Assembly: GCA_963575645.1 (NCBI GenBank)
Contig: OY754466.1
Coordinates: forward strand, 17,338,001-17,402,000
Reading direction: 5' to 3'
Origin: Xanthostigma xanthostigma
Taxonomy: Eukaryota; Arthropoda; Insecta; Raphidioptera; Raphidiidae
DNA length: 64,000 nt
Position 1 is the stretch's first letter; every line of letters begins with the position of its first letter. The notes beneath the pieces are model-generated. The model saw only the letters and a list, made by a program, of their open reading frames with translations. It was not told the DNA's origin and ran no database searches. Below are positions 52,116-63,100 of this stretch, in pieces. The translations under genes were made by a program, and so were the position numbers.

Positions 52116-55100
52116 TCAGGTTTCGGTTGTTTCTCTAAAAATTGTTTCAACGGCGCTTATAAAACCTTGAATGTCATTAGTTTCTTTTAATCTTTTTTTC
52201 AATGAATCGAATTTTTTCACCATTGGACACATTTCTAATACTGGAAAAGAAAAAAAAATTAAAAAAACGTGTCCGTCATGTTGATTAATACACAATTTCT
52301 TATTGATACAATGTCGAATTGAATACTGGAAATCGTGGAGGTAACTTCCCAATAGAAATCCAAACGGATTTCAAGGAATTCAGAAAAACTTCTGTCATGC
52401 TAACAGCACCGATAGTCAATTAATAAGGAAGTACCCTCGGTACGCAGTAAGTCAAAGAATTTCAGTCTTCTACTTGAATAACGTAGTATATAATTTGGCA
52501 ATACCGCATGCCTTGCCATAGTTACAAGTGCTTATGTACGCAGCATAAGTCAGCACGCGATGTCAAATTCGCATTAATTTATGAAAATGCTTTTCTTTTT
52601 TCCTGTCATTTTGGATATAATAATATACTATCATTTTTTTGGAATACTATCCTTTTAGCATTTACTCAATTTACGTATGTTTTTACGATATCAAAACCGC
52701 TGCAGTTTCGTAACTTACCTTTGAATGACGCGCCACAAACTATAATATTGCGGTGTAGCCATGTTTATGAATTGCTAAAAAGCTCGGCTTTGTTTTAGTT
52801 ATTTCTATTAACATAAGCAAGCTTTATACGTTTTGGAAAAAGAAAAATGTTCATAGAATATTCGTTTATATTTCCTGAAAATTTTATCAAAATCTGTTTG
52901 TCAATTCCAACGTAATAAATGATGGAGTGCGTCAAAATCACAGATTTCCATAAGACTCCATGTTAAGTGCAGCGAAATAAAATTATCAATATCTTTTTTC
53001 AAAGTCAACCAAAAATCACAAAAATTTTACTGAGTCATTTTTGAAAAGGTTTTGACATATTTGTAAATTTTCGTAATTTTCTGTTTGTTAATTCATTTAT
53101 CGAGGGTACTTCCTTAACTAAAAAACAAGCGCACAAATCGTACGCTTTTGTTTTTCATTATTGTCCCAATCCTTGTTTCCTAAACTTTTCGCCTACAGAC
53201 CTCTTAGAGCATCGTTTCTCAAACTTTTTAGTAACGCGATCCACTAAATAGCCAAAAAATTAAATAAAAAAACGTTGCGACTCCCTCACTACAATATTTT
53301 TATTTGACGGTTATCATAGTTACATCGGCTGGTTAACATGACGATGATTCGAGGCGGTTAAAAGAATAAAATAACTAGTAAACATTATCATATCAGTAAT
53401 GACATTTTTGTCTCAAAAATGAGAGCTGCAAAACTTTCTGACTTGTGGGAAATGTTTGGAATTGATCAATTTGTCAAATTTGATCAAATTGTCCTCAAAA
53501 GTTACTTCCAAAAAGCCAGTTTCTAATATTACAATCAAGTCGTCTGTCAAAATATAACCAAAACATACTATAATTTTTCAATAAATAAAAGAGTCGACCA
53601 ATTTTTCAGACAATGTATTAACAAAAAAATATATAATTAATACATTAACGTTTCGATCCGGATTTGGACCTTCTTCAGAGCTGATCTAAAAAATATAACA
53701 AATAATTAATATTTAGTTTCTAATTAGTGTTTTTATAAAATTCGTTCAAAGTTATTAATACCAAAATATTATTTTTTCAATATTTTGTTATTACATAATT
53801 AGAAACTAAATATTAATTATTTTTTATATTTTTTAGACCAGTTCTGAAGAAAGTCCAAATCCGGATCGAAACGTTAGTGTATTAATTATATATTTTTTTG
53901 TTAACATATTGTCTGAAAAATTGGTCGATAATTTTATTTATTGAAGAGTTCTAATCAGACGTTAATCAAAGATTTGAATACTATAATTTTGTCAAGACAA
54001 CAGTGAACGTGAAGAAAATTTGTTTTTATGGTTTAAGAAATAGTGAATATTTACCGACAATAGCAATTTCAATAATACCATTTATTGAAAAATTATTAAA
54101 ACTACAAATAACTATAATAAGGGATATAAACAATACAAAACAACCAACGAGAGCTTTCGAAATTTGCCACGCTGAAGCCTACAGTCGCTACGGTCATTCT
54201 ACACGGAGTCTATAACACAAGCTATAATATAAGCACAGAAAAATGGAATTTGTCTACAAAAAAGAACGGCGCATATTTTCGGCAAAACGACTCAAGAATT
54301 TTGAAACAAAAATGTATACAGAACTCCCGAGAAATTACCTCCTTGTTGGAAATACATAAAAAAAATATATCGAACTTACGTTCCCAGGTTATACTTGGTT
54401 TGTTTATACATCCCCATTCATCGATAGCATCTTTTCTCTGTAGTACAACGTGTGGATCGTTGTCCTTTTTTTTAGTAAAATAAATTTTTGCTATAGTGCA
54501 ATCTTCTGTTTCTTCTTTAACTTGTACGTAAAGGTCTAAAGCTGATTTATAAAACTGTATCGCAAGCTTAACTGCTTCATGCAAGTTTTTAAGCTCTTTT
54601 GCGTTTTCCTCTGTTTCTGAAAAGGGTAATCTCGATATAAGAATTTGTTTTTTTTTATATTTTGTTAAAATGGAGTTACTGTCACGGATATTATTTAAAA
54701 TATAATTAAAAAATGTGACTTGTTTGTTGTATAAATTAGACCAAGGTTTGAAGAATAATGTTACGTTCAGAATCAATAATATCAACATATTTTTAAACTG
54801 GACAAATAAATCTTACTCTAAATTTTACGTAAAAACTAAATTTCGTACAACAGCTGTTTCTAGTTAGTAATATCCTTCATAATAGTGCAAAGTGCGAAAC
54901 GGTGGACAGAAAATATGAATTATAATGAACATTAGTAAAATTTGCTGTGAATTTTAATACCGGATTTGATTTGTTCAATTTGAGTTGAAATTTCTTGTTT
55001 TGCCTGACTAAGTTTCTCGATTTCTTGTTTATACATCTGCTGTGTGCTTAATACTTGTTTTTTCTCCATCTCTAATTTAGTCTCACTGGTACTACAATCT

Positions 55101-55392
55101 TTTATTTTCTGCTCAAGTTTTTCAATAACCATTTTTTGTTGTGCAATTTTTTCTTTTGATTCGTCTGTCAAAAAACATTATATTGATGTAATAACTAAAA
55201 ATTAATTTTTCGAACAATTATCTCACTAATTAAATCATATTACTTACCGTACAAATGTTTTAATTTACAAGCATCATTTTTCATTGGTTTGAGGTCATCT
55301 CTACCTTCCCTATAAAAGTTTTTTACAGTTTCAATCTCATGTACTGTATCTTTTAAAAATGCCGGTAAGAATTCATTATTGCTCACTTCCAT
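52116..55392 (-). CDS. Spc25: Spc25 orthologue, kinetochore Ndc80 complex subunit
   Basis: Four minus-strand exons: 55392-55248, 55164-54961, 54616-54380, 52240-52116. They total 711 nt, 236 codons plus stop, with matching phase-1 joins. The protein starts MEVSNNEFLPAFLKD and has a long central coiled coil (about residues 49-125; EKLEQKIKDC, TQQMYKQEIEKLSQAKQEIS). A C-terminal globular RWD-type part follows: NLHEAVKLAIQFYKSALDLY, AKIYFTK, and a last helix (FDSLKKRLKETNDIQGFIS, AVETIFRE). Human Spc25 is 224 aa with the same plan and a similar final helix. It pairs with Spc24 and anchors Ndc80 at kinetochores. The exon 2 donor is weak (CCG|GTATTA). Intron 3 (2.1 kb) carries a Penelope-like pair. 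Identification rests on architecture and C-terminal resemblance. Confidence 0.75.
52241..54379. other. Spc25: Spc25 intron 3
   Basis: 2.1 kb. It contains a possible truncated hAT end (CATCGTTTCTCAAACTTTTT, about 53210), and the Penelope-like inverted pair at 53585-53990. Short ORFs here (70-96 codons) have no domain. Confidence 0.6.
53585..53990. mobile_element. Penelope-like inverted pair with two hammerhead-like cores
   Basis: Left half on the minus strand (53655-53690): CTGAAGA, A, GGTCC-AAATCC-GGATC, GAAACGTT. Right half on the plus strand (53844-53873): CTGAAGA, A, AGTCC-AAATCC-GGATC, GAAACGTT. The flanks TATTAATTATATATTTTTTTG and ACCAATTTTTCAGACAAT are inverted around them. Stem II here is imperfect (G.U and mismatches). 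Same family as 44875-45175. Confidence 0.55.
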
Positions 55393-56284
55393 TTTTGTGT
55401 TCTTTTTTATTTAAAACACAACACTATATAGAAAGCTTTTTAAGTTAACTTATTTGTTTACAACTTTTTAGGTTTGACACACGAACCATGGTTTGAAATG
55501 TCATTTGTGGCGGTTATTATTTGGCTTGAAATGTATGATGGCGACATCTGACAACTGCACATTCCGAAACTTCACCACATTTTTATCGTCCTTGGTTTTG
55601 TTGAATTTTGGCGGGCCACAAAATATATTAATTCACTTGTAAAAAATAAATTATGTCATCATTCGTTAATAACAGATAAATTTTATGATTTATCATAATT
55701 TTATCGGTTTGCTTCAGTGACAACAGAAAAGATCCTAACTGAAGAAGCGTGTGGAAAATGAAATTGGTACCAGCTGTTGGTGATGACTGGATAAGATACG
55801 CCTGTTAATCTCTATATCTTTGGAAATATAAGTTTGTTTTTGTAAAAAACCAAAAATACATTATTATATCCATTATATCTGAGTTGCTAAAATATTTGTT
55901 AAACCGTAAAATCGTGAAATTACAGTAAAGCAGAAAAAAAACGGTGAGATCAATACAAACCATAAAATATAAATACGCCTTTGTTTGCAATGTCGACGTC
56001 ATTTGACATTTAAGATGCAAATGTCAAATAAAGTCAACAAGTGTTTATATTTTGGGAGCCAATTTTAAAACACTTGTAGTTTAATAAATCTATTTTCTAT
56101 TTAAAGGTTTTTAGACTAGAAATTTGGCATGCGTAGACATTTGTTACCCGTTTTATGTACCTATGATGTTATTGACAATTATCGTGTTTTGGCACATTTA
56201 ACTAATTGGCATGTTTTCTTAAACAGGTGTTTCGAGAGATTAAACGGGCAAGTAAATGTCAGGCAACAATTAAACGGTAAGAAA
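55393..56284. promoter_or_regulatory. Divergent intergenic region, Spc25 / PHOSPHO-like
   Basis: 892 bp separate the two divergent start codons. It must hold both promoters if neither gene has a distant 5' exon. I see no TATA or Inr element I would commit to. An open frame continues upstream of the phosphatase start to 56129, so its 5' limit is uncertain. Confidence 0.45.
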
Positions 56285-57022
56285 ATGGCTAAGCGTTTGG
56301 GTGTGTTTGATTTCGACCATACAATTGTTGAAGATAATAGTGATATAGTTATTAGAAAATTGTTATGCAAAGATGAAATACCTAATTCTGTGAAACATTT
56401 ATACCGTAACGATGGATGGACAGTTTACATGCAGGAAATATTCAACTTATTGCACAAACATAAAATATCAGCTCATAGCATACGCGAGACCATTTCAAAA
56501 ATAAAACCCGTTCCTGGTATTAAAGAATTAATAGTCAAAATGGTAACGAAAATGAATTTTGATGTGATCATAATAAGTGATTCAAATTCGTTATTTATTG
56601 AGTATTGGCTAGCAGCGAATGGTTTGAAAAATTATATACATACAGTTTTTACTAATCCGGCTGCTTTCGATAAAACTGGATTGTTGACTATTCAAATGTA
56701 TCATCTTCAAGACACTTGTAAATTGAGTACAAAAAATTTGTGTAAAGGACAAATAATGGAGGAGTTTATTGCCACTCAACAAAAGAAACATACGAATTAC
56801 GATCAAATCGTTTATGTCGGCGATGGCAGAAATGATTTTTGTCCGATATTAAGACTTTCGGGGAAGGATTTAGCGTGTGCTAGGGAAGGATATGTATGTG
56901 CCGATATGGTTAGAAAAGCTAGAAAGAAAAAAGGGGATAACGCCGAAGAAGAATCATATGAAATTAAAGCTGATGTTTGTATTTGGACTAACGGAACTGA
57001 TATAGACCTAAGACTAAATTAA
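56285..57022 (+). CDS. PHOSPHO1/2-like HAD phosphatase, intronless
   Basis: 245 aa from ATG 56285 (MAKRLGVFDFDHT). HAD motif I is DFDHT with catalytic D9 and D11, followed by VEDNSD as in the PHOSPHO family; motif II is ISDSNS (S98); motif IV is GDGRND (179-184) followed by FCP. PHOSPHO2 in man is 241 aa and dephosphorylates pyridoxal 5'-phosphate; PHOSPHO1 acts on phosphoethanolamine and phosphocholine. Which substrate applies cannot be told. An in-frame ATG at 56129 would add 52 residues, but they are not expected in the family and lie before the conserved start, so I prefer 56285. The gene has no intron and an AATAAA at 57042-57047. Confidence 0.9.
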   Translation: MAKRLGVFDFDHTIVEDNSDIVIRKLLCKDEIPNSVKHLYRNDGWTVYMQEIFNLLHKHKISAHSIRETISKIKPVPGIKELIVKMVTKMNFDVIIISDSNSLFIEYWLAANGLKNYIHTVFTNPAAFDKTGLLTIQMYHLQDTCKLSTKNLCKGQIMEEFIATQQKKHTNYDQIVYVGDGRNDFCPILRLSGKDLACAREGYVCADMVRKARKKKGDNAEEESYEIKADVCIWTNGTDIDLRLN

Positions 57023-57041
57023 AATGTGCCAAATTTTATTC

Positions 57042-57047
57042 AATAAA
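57042..57047 (+). terminator. Polyadenylation signal of the phosphatase gene
   Basis: AATAAA 20 bases after the stop codon, within TTCAATAAAAAAAAATT. Confidence 0.7.
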
Positions 57048-58710
57048 AAAAAATTATCTATCTACTGTGTTAGTCATTGATTGACACATGTACATATTGT
57101 ATTTGAGGACTATTATTGAAAATCTTTATGAAACAATTAGCGACTCGCGTTAAATTCAAGGCCGCGTTACATATGGGCTAATACAGTAAATATTTATGAA
57201 AGTTTTTAAAAATGGTACAACTGTAAAGTAGTAGACCCAAATTTTGGTGTACTCTCATAATATACTTGTTTTTTCATGTACATGTTTTTTGTATAAAATT
57301 ATTAATCAGACACTCAAAGTCGAGATCATCACAGATAGTCGAACATTTTTAATTACAGATTATATTGTTATAAGGTCACGCCGTGGCAAAGAAAATAAGG
57401 GCTTAGGATGCAGTAAGTATGCATTACTTAATTATAATCAATGTAATATTTCTTTGTCGCGCCGCGATGTAATACGCTTACTCTGTAGTTAAAAATTAGT
57501 CAATATTGTAAATTGTTACACTTTCTATATGTGAAATTTTGACAACTAAAAATAAATGTTTTAAAATAACCGTCTTGTTTTAATTCCTATACCGATTTCT
57601 AAAGTTAATAGTGATTTAAATATTAATCAGCATAAAAAGATATAGATTTAATTTTCTGTCGTAATTTATATTTATAGGTATACAAAAAAGAAATTACCCT
57701 TTTTTTATGGTAACATTTTATATTTGGCGCTAAATCTAGTAACTTTGTGTTTTTTAGTGAAAATCAAAATGGTAACAAAAAATATTGACAAATGGAATTA
57801 AATATTCTAATTTGTTAAAATAGTGAACAAGTGCATAAACTTTGCTTTCAAACATCGCTCTTGCATACAGGTAAACAGTTGTAATTCGAAGTAGTTGAGT
57901 TGTATCGAATTGTATTTTTACTTTTTAAAGATAGGTTATAATTGCGCTTCTACATGGCTTTCACGGCATTTTCTTGTTATCCTATAGGTATTACGAATGT
58001 TTTGTTATTTATTTCTTTGTATTTCAATTTCATGAATATTTATGGATTCACCAGTAATAACTTTGATATAGATTTTATCCAACAAGTCATAAAAATTCAA
58101 CCCATACATGCATATTTTTAAAGGATTTATACCATTTATGCCCATAGCTTATAGTTCTTGTCACGCGTATTCGACAATTAATTCTGAACGTAATTATTTA
58201 TTAGATATTTAAATAACCCCTTGGGGGCAGTTGTGTAAAAAGGAGATAATTTCTGTATTTTTTTAAAATGTTGCCAAGCATTTTATTTCCTCTTTAAAAT
58301 GAACGAATTTTTGAAATGTTTGCGGTGATAACAGATTATTTTGATACTTCGATATAAAAATATAGGTAAATATCTTGCCTTTGTATTGTATAAAAAATCA
58401 TAATATTGTAACGTGCTTAACAAAAAAAATGGTAATTTATATATTAATCAAAATGATTATTAATTTATTTCGTTACTTCTGTACTATTTTAAAATGGTTC
58501 CCGATTCAGAAAAGTGATCATTTGCTTTTCTATTAAAAATTCTGAATATCGTGCCGAACTTTTCCACAAAAATAATAAAATTCATCAATATCAAAATATA
58601 TTTTTTTCTTTTGATACAAAACTGCAACTGAATGACAAAAATGCGCGTTTATGAAATCGTTTTGTTTTTAAAACTTTTATTAACTTCACTAGTATGTATA
58701 ATGTATGTAT
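57048..58710. other. Intergenic, no gene seen
   Basis: A+T-rich DNA between the phosphatase and ZMYND11-like genes. The frame at 57244-57492 (82 codons) has no domain. Nothing else assigned. Confidence 0.5.
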
Positions 58711-59197
58711 TAGTGATGTTCCGTATCCGTATCCGCAGATATCCGAGGGAGAAGAAAGATCTGTATCCGTTAGTTTTTGTGCGTATCTTTTACGGATCTT
58801 TTACCTTACTAATTTTCAATTCATAGATGAAATTTCATATATATAGGTGATAAGGTAATAAAGAAAAACTGTTAAATTCCATTCAGATTATTTTTTATTT
58901 TTTTAAATCGTATTTGGCACCTTTATATTGCAAACATTTATTGTAGTGAGTACCATACCAATAGTACATAACTCAAAGGTACTAAAAAACTATCTTTATA
59001 ACGAGATATTGCACATCGATCTTTGGAAAGAGACAATCTGTTATAAGAGTTAACTCTTAAAGAGGTCAATAACTTTTTCCCATATACCAGATAGTCTTTT
59101 TCCAAAGGTCGATGTGCAATATTTACCGCCGCGTACTCTAAGAAAGTTAAGATCCGTATCCGCGGATATACATTTTTAACGATCCGGCACATCACTA
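58711..59197. mobile_element. hAT-like element with TAGTGATGTTCCG ends
   Basis: Ends TAGTGATGTTCCGTATCCG and CCGGCACATCACTA are inverted repeats, with GTATCCGCGGATA-type blocks near both ends and a further internal inversion (ATATTGCACATCGATCTTT against AAAGGTCGATGTGCAATAT). The flanks match at only 5 of 8 bases. The 154-codon minus ORF that enters it (59402-58938) has no domain and crosses the element border, so it is not called. Confidence 0.65.
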
Positions 59198-60139
59198 GTG
59201 TTTGTTTACACATCGTTGACGTTAATTTCAAGAATTGTGAATTATACACTCGACAACTGAGTTGCGTGTCAATTGCTATTTGCCTTAATGGACGATACTC
59301 ATCGACGCAGAAAGCTATCTGAATGCGTTGATTTCGATGACTGATGCTTATTATTTTAATGATCAATGTATGTATAGGCATATTGCGCGTCATCGGTGCC
59401 ATCGCTTATTCTGGATGTAGAAATTTAAAACACTAAACCTTGATCGTTCTGCCAACTAACAGAAACAAGACAAACTAAAATTTTCGGCTACACTGTTCCA
59501 TATAAATAAACTTCTATACAGTCTCTCTTCTCTGCCGATGTATAAACTTCTCATATCACTACAACACAATTTCCAAAAACGAGTGCTAGAAGAATAATAG
59601 TTATAACAATAGCTTGCACATAGATTAGTAGAGTGTTAGAAACACCACTCATGTCGGGTCGCAGAAAGTATTGCCAAAAAATTTGATTTGATAATGATCT
59701 TATATTGTGACCATACAATTACAGTTTTTATGAATGCATGAGCAGTCTAATGACTAGAAACTCCTACGTCATCTAGAACATTAGATTGTACTCACAAAAA
59801 CAAATGAATGAGTTGCTTTTTGAACTATCTTTTTTTAAATGCTGTTTTAAAGTGGAAATTTTGTAAAAAACTATGTTAAATGTAACTATACACAGTTTGA
59901 AAGAAATTTCGTTTCAATCGATCAATTATTTTTCGAACAGGATCGATTTAAAACTCTAGAATGGTTTTCTAATTGAGAAAATATATGTGCGGTAACAATC
60001 TAAGGTCATTGTTAAATCAGATTTTCTGACAATGCTTTCTGGAACTGAGCATAACCCTTTTCTAAAAATCGCCAACCATTGTATACTTGGAAATTTTATT
60101 GAAAATATACTTAAACATATATTTTTTTATCAGTTATAA
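59198..60139. other. 5' flank of the ZMYND11-like gene
   Basis: A+T-rich. TTTTTTTATCAG just before 60134 looks like a splice acceptor, suggesting that a 5' UTR exon lies further left; it cannot be located. TTATACACTCGACAACTGAG (59233-59252) resembles the recurring TTATAGACGCTYGACAA phrase. Confidence 0.45.
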
Positions 60140-63100
60140 ATGGTTATACGTCGTGTAGCCGAACCGCACCTGGTGCAGCATGTGTGGGACGCAGTTCATT
60201 GTATAACACACCAACGACAACAAATTAACGATAACCGTTTGATCAGCTTCTTGCAGCGCGTAGCTAACTTGACGCCTGCACAAGCTGAACAAGCCATCAA
60301 GGATTGCTTGCAGGATGGACTATTAAGGTTAGAAATAATATTTTTATGTTTGTAAATTGTTTCATTGTTGTGGTCCATATAATCCGTCTGTGATAAATAT
60401 TGAATTTTTAAAGTGAAACTTTTATTCTAGTGCCCCGAATTTTTCTGGCCGTCTGTTGCATGTCGCATTACAGGCGGCCGCGGAGTAGGGGTAAAGTGAA
60501 AGGCGCTCGGAGTAGGCGCTCGGTAGAGCAGCCAAGGCCAATATGGCGGCACCCATGGTTAGCATCAGCTGACCGTGTAGTATGTATAACACATAGTCAG
60601 TCTGTCATGCGGGCAAGTGCTGTACAGTGTTTACATGTTTTTATTCGTGTATTCATGTGAATATTGCACATACCGCTAAACTAGCGGTATGTGCTTTATT
60701 ATCGCTTTGCGCGTCAGAGCTGACTTTCGTTCACATAAGAAGTTGTATCTAAGTTAATTTCGCAAGAAATCCATTCAAATTGAAGCTTTTTGAAAAGAGG
60801 AGATTCTGATCTATAAAACAGAACCATTTTTAAATCCATTCGAGTTCATAAATACTACTAAAATTGTAATTGAAAATCACGAACAGCAGTCGTCGGTTGG
60901 TCTGTACGTATGTACGTACGTATGTACGTACGTATGTACGTACGTATGTACGTCACGACTCTACAGATCGCAATTTTGGTCAGATTGCCTTGGGTTATAT
61001 TTTATTCACTTTATTTACTATCAGACCAGAACCCTATTTAAATTCACTAAAATGTGTTCAGTAGTTTAATTTTTATAAACAGTTTTATTTTATTATTTTT
61101 TGACAGTCAATAGTTTGAAAAAACAATATAATAATTACTGTGTAAATGTCCATAAAACAAGTGCTACACTTGTATACCGTAATAACAGTAGAATGCTTAG
61201 CAAGTTTCGTAACGTAATGGGTATGTCATCAGACCCACAACAGTAAGGTCCTGGGTTCGATTCCTTCCGAAATAATTGGATTTTATTTTTTTTTTTCTAT
61301 TCCATTTTATTCCACTTGATATTAATTATATATTATATTATGTATACCTACATAGTTCTTATTTTTTTTTTTCAAATTTAAAAAAATATTTTTTTAATTT
61401 TGAATTATTTATTTCTTTAAATTTCTTAAAAATATCTTTTCAATTTTGTTTTTTTTTATCATACCTACAGTGGAAAACTTGCGGGATGTGCACTTTTGGT
61501 TTTGCCAACTATTGTTGTTTATAATTAATCGTGATGGATAAGTGTCTACAATCCAACGCCTACAATCCAATAAAAGTTTCACTTGCGTCGTGGTTTCTTA
61601 AAACCACACAACTGTTTTTTTTTTATATTTGCTGCGACCCTTAGAATTTTTTAAACAGCCCACATCATAATTTAACTATCTAAATGCCGCCAAATACATC
61701 TCTATTAATTTTTAAAGGCTTGGAAAAAATCAAACGGATTCAACAAGAACCTACAGGCTTCCACGTTCTGATGAAACGGTAAGATAAATGATTTTGAGTT
61801 TTCATTTCTTAATAAATCAGCGCAGCTCAGAGCCATGAAATCAGTTCCGGATTAACCTATAAGCAAATTAAGCAATTGCTTAGGGCATCACGTCTCAGGG
61901 GGCACCAAGAAGCACCACTCAGAAATGAAAAGTAGTACCTCACTAAACCGTGTCAACATTTTTTTTTTCTTTTTGTCTTGTTCTCAAAAAAATTATTTAC
62001 TGATATAAAACTATCTTTAGAATTATAAAAGTTAAATAATTTATTTTTGAAAATGAAAACGAAAAAAAATTTTTACAATTACATAGTTCAGTTTTTCTAA
62101 TTTTAAAGTTTTGAAACTTTTTCCCTATTAATTGTATAAAAATGCGTAAGGTCCGATTTTATAGACAGCCAAATTTTCAATGGGAGCGTTGATTGTAAAA
62201 TTCAATTTTTTTCTTAAAAATCTATGCTTTTTAACTTTTTTCCATCAATTTAAATATTATTATAAACTGAACATATTAGAGATGGGGCCCATAAGCAAGA
62301 AATGCTTAGGGCATCAAGAATCCTGTACTGCATGAAATGTGTTGGTTTCTTAATATGGCTACAGGCTCGTTTCCACTGGACACAGTGCGCAGAATTTTTT
62401 TAACCTACAATAAGTATGTTCAAAGCAGTCAAGAGAACGGTAACAGAACCGTCACCGTCTTGAGCACTAGCTAAAACGAAACTGTTTATATCGATTTTTG
62501 AGCTAGTGCGCAAGACAGTCTTGCGCAGTAACAAGATTGTGACGGTTTTGCTACCTTTCTCTGCCTATTGGAACAAACCTGATATGTGACAGAGTTAATC
62601 AAGGCCAGTACATTAAAGAGGCTGCCTCGTTCTATTTGACCAATCAGCGTAAGCGCGAGAATGACGTCAGTTGGTTAATATTTTTATCAACCTATAATGA
62701 CAATATCAAAAATGTAATTTATATTTAGGGTAAAATTTTACTTATTCGTCGCTTTCGATTATGGCAAATTTAGAACGCACCTTAACCACCTTAATTGCTA
62801 TTACTTTAGTAATAGTTAAGGTGCGTTCTAAATTTGCCATAATCGAAAGCGACGAATAAGTAAAATTTTACCATATTTAGACCTATGTAAATTTCTTATC
62901 TTAAAATTCTGGCGTTTGATTTCTTTGTCATTTGTTAAATACTACCATTAAAGTTTATAAACAACAGCCGTTGCCACCCAATCAATTGACAGGTCCGCCT
63001 GATAACGTCATCCCTCAACTATTATACAACGAAACGAGCCAACTTCTGTAATCTACTAACCTTGGGAGATAATAGATTTGTTCCAAGCAGCCAGAGAGAG

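Larger units (their letters stand above)
60667..61509. mobile_element. Unclassified insertion with TATTG target duplication
   Basis: Starts CACATACCGCTAAACTAGCG, a short palindrome, and ends GATGTGCACTTTTGGTTTTGCCAAC. Inside are a (TACG)n-type microsatellite (60904-60953) and a tRNA-like SINE head (61195-61265). The 5-bp flank repeat suggests a single insertion, but its class is not recognised. Confidence 0.5.
60403..61610. mobile_element. pogo-like element, family P (copy 2), split by an 843-bp insertion
   Basis: 60403-60666 and 61510-61610 together match the interior of 40490-41148 in reverse (TCTGGCCGTCTGTTGCATG, CGGCCGCGGAGTAGGGGTAA, CACATAGTCAGTCTGTCATG; then AATCGTGATGGATAAGTGTC). Both true termini are missing. 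Insertion 60667-61509 is bounded by TATTG at 60662-60666 and 61510-61514. The 76-codon ORF at 60430-60660 parallels the one in copy 1 with about four replacements. Confidence 0.65.
60328..61717. other. ZMYND11-like intron 1
   Basis: Filled by an inverted, interrupted copy of the family P element (60403-61610). GT at 60328, AAAG before 61718 (a slightly weak acceptor). Confidence 0.65.

Noticed and set aside
53210..53330. hAT element starting near CATCGTTTCTCAAAC
   Set aside because: Only one degraded end visible; could be a truncated copy but not supported.
54222..54788. 188-codon minus ORF as a separate gene
   Set aside because: Its middle part is Spc25 exon 3; the hydrophobic N-terminal part is intron read-through and the C-terminal part follows a good splice donor.
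56129..56284. 52-residue N-terminal extension of the phosphatase
   Set aside because: The family starts just before the DFDHT motif and the extension has no homology that I recognise; kept only as an alternative.
58938..59402. 154-codon minus-strand ORF
   Set aside because: It crosses the border of a hAT-like element and contains its internal inverted repeat; no domain.
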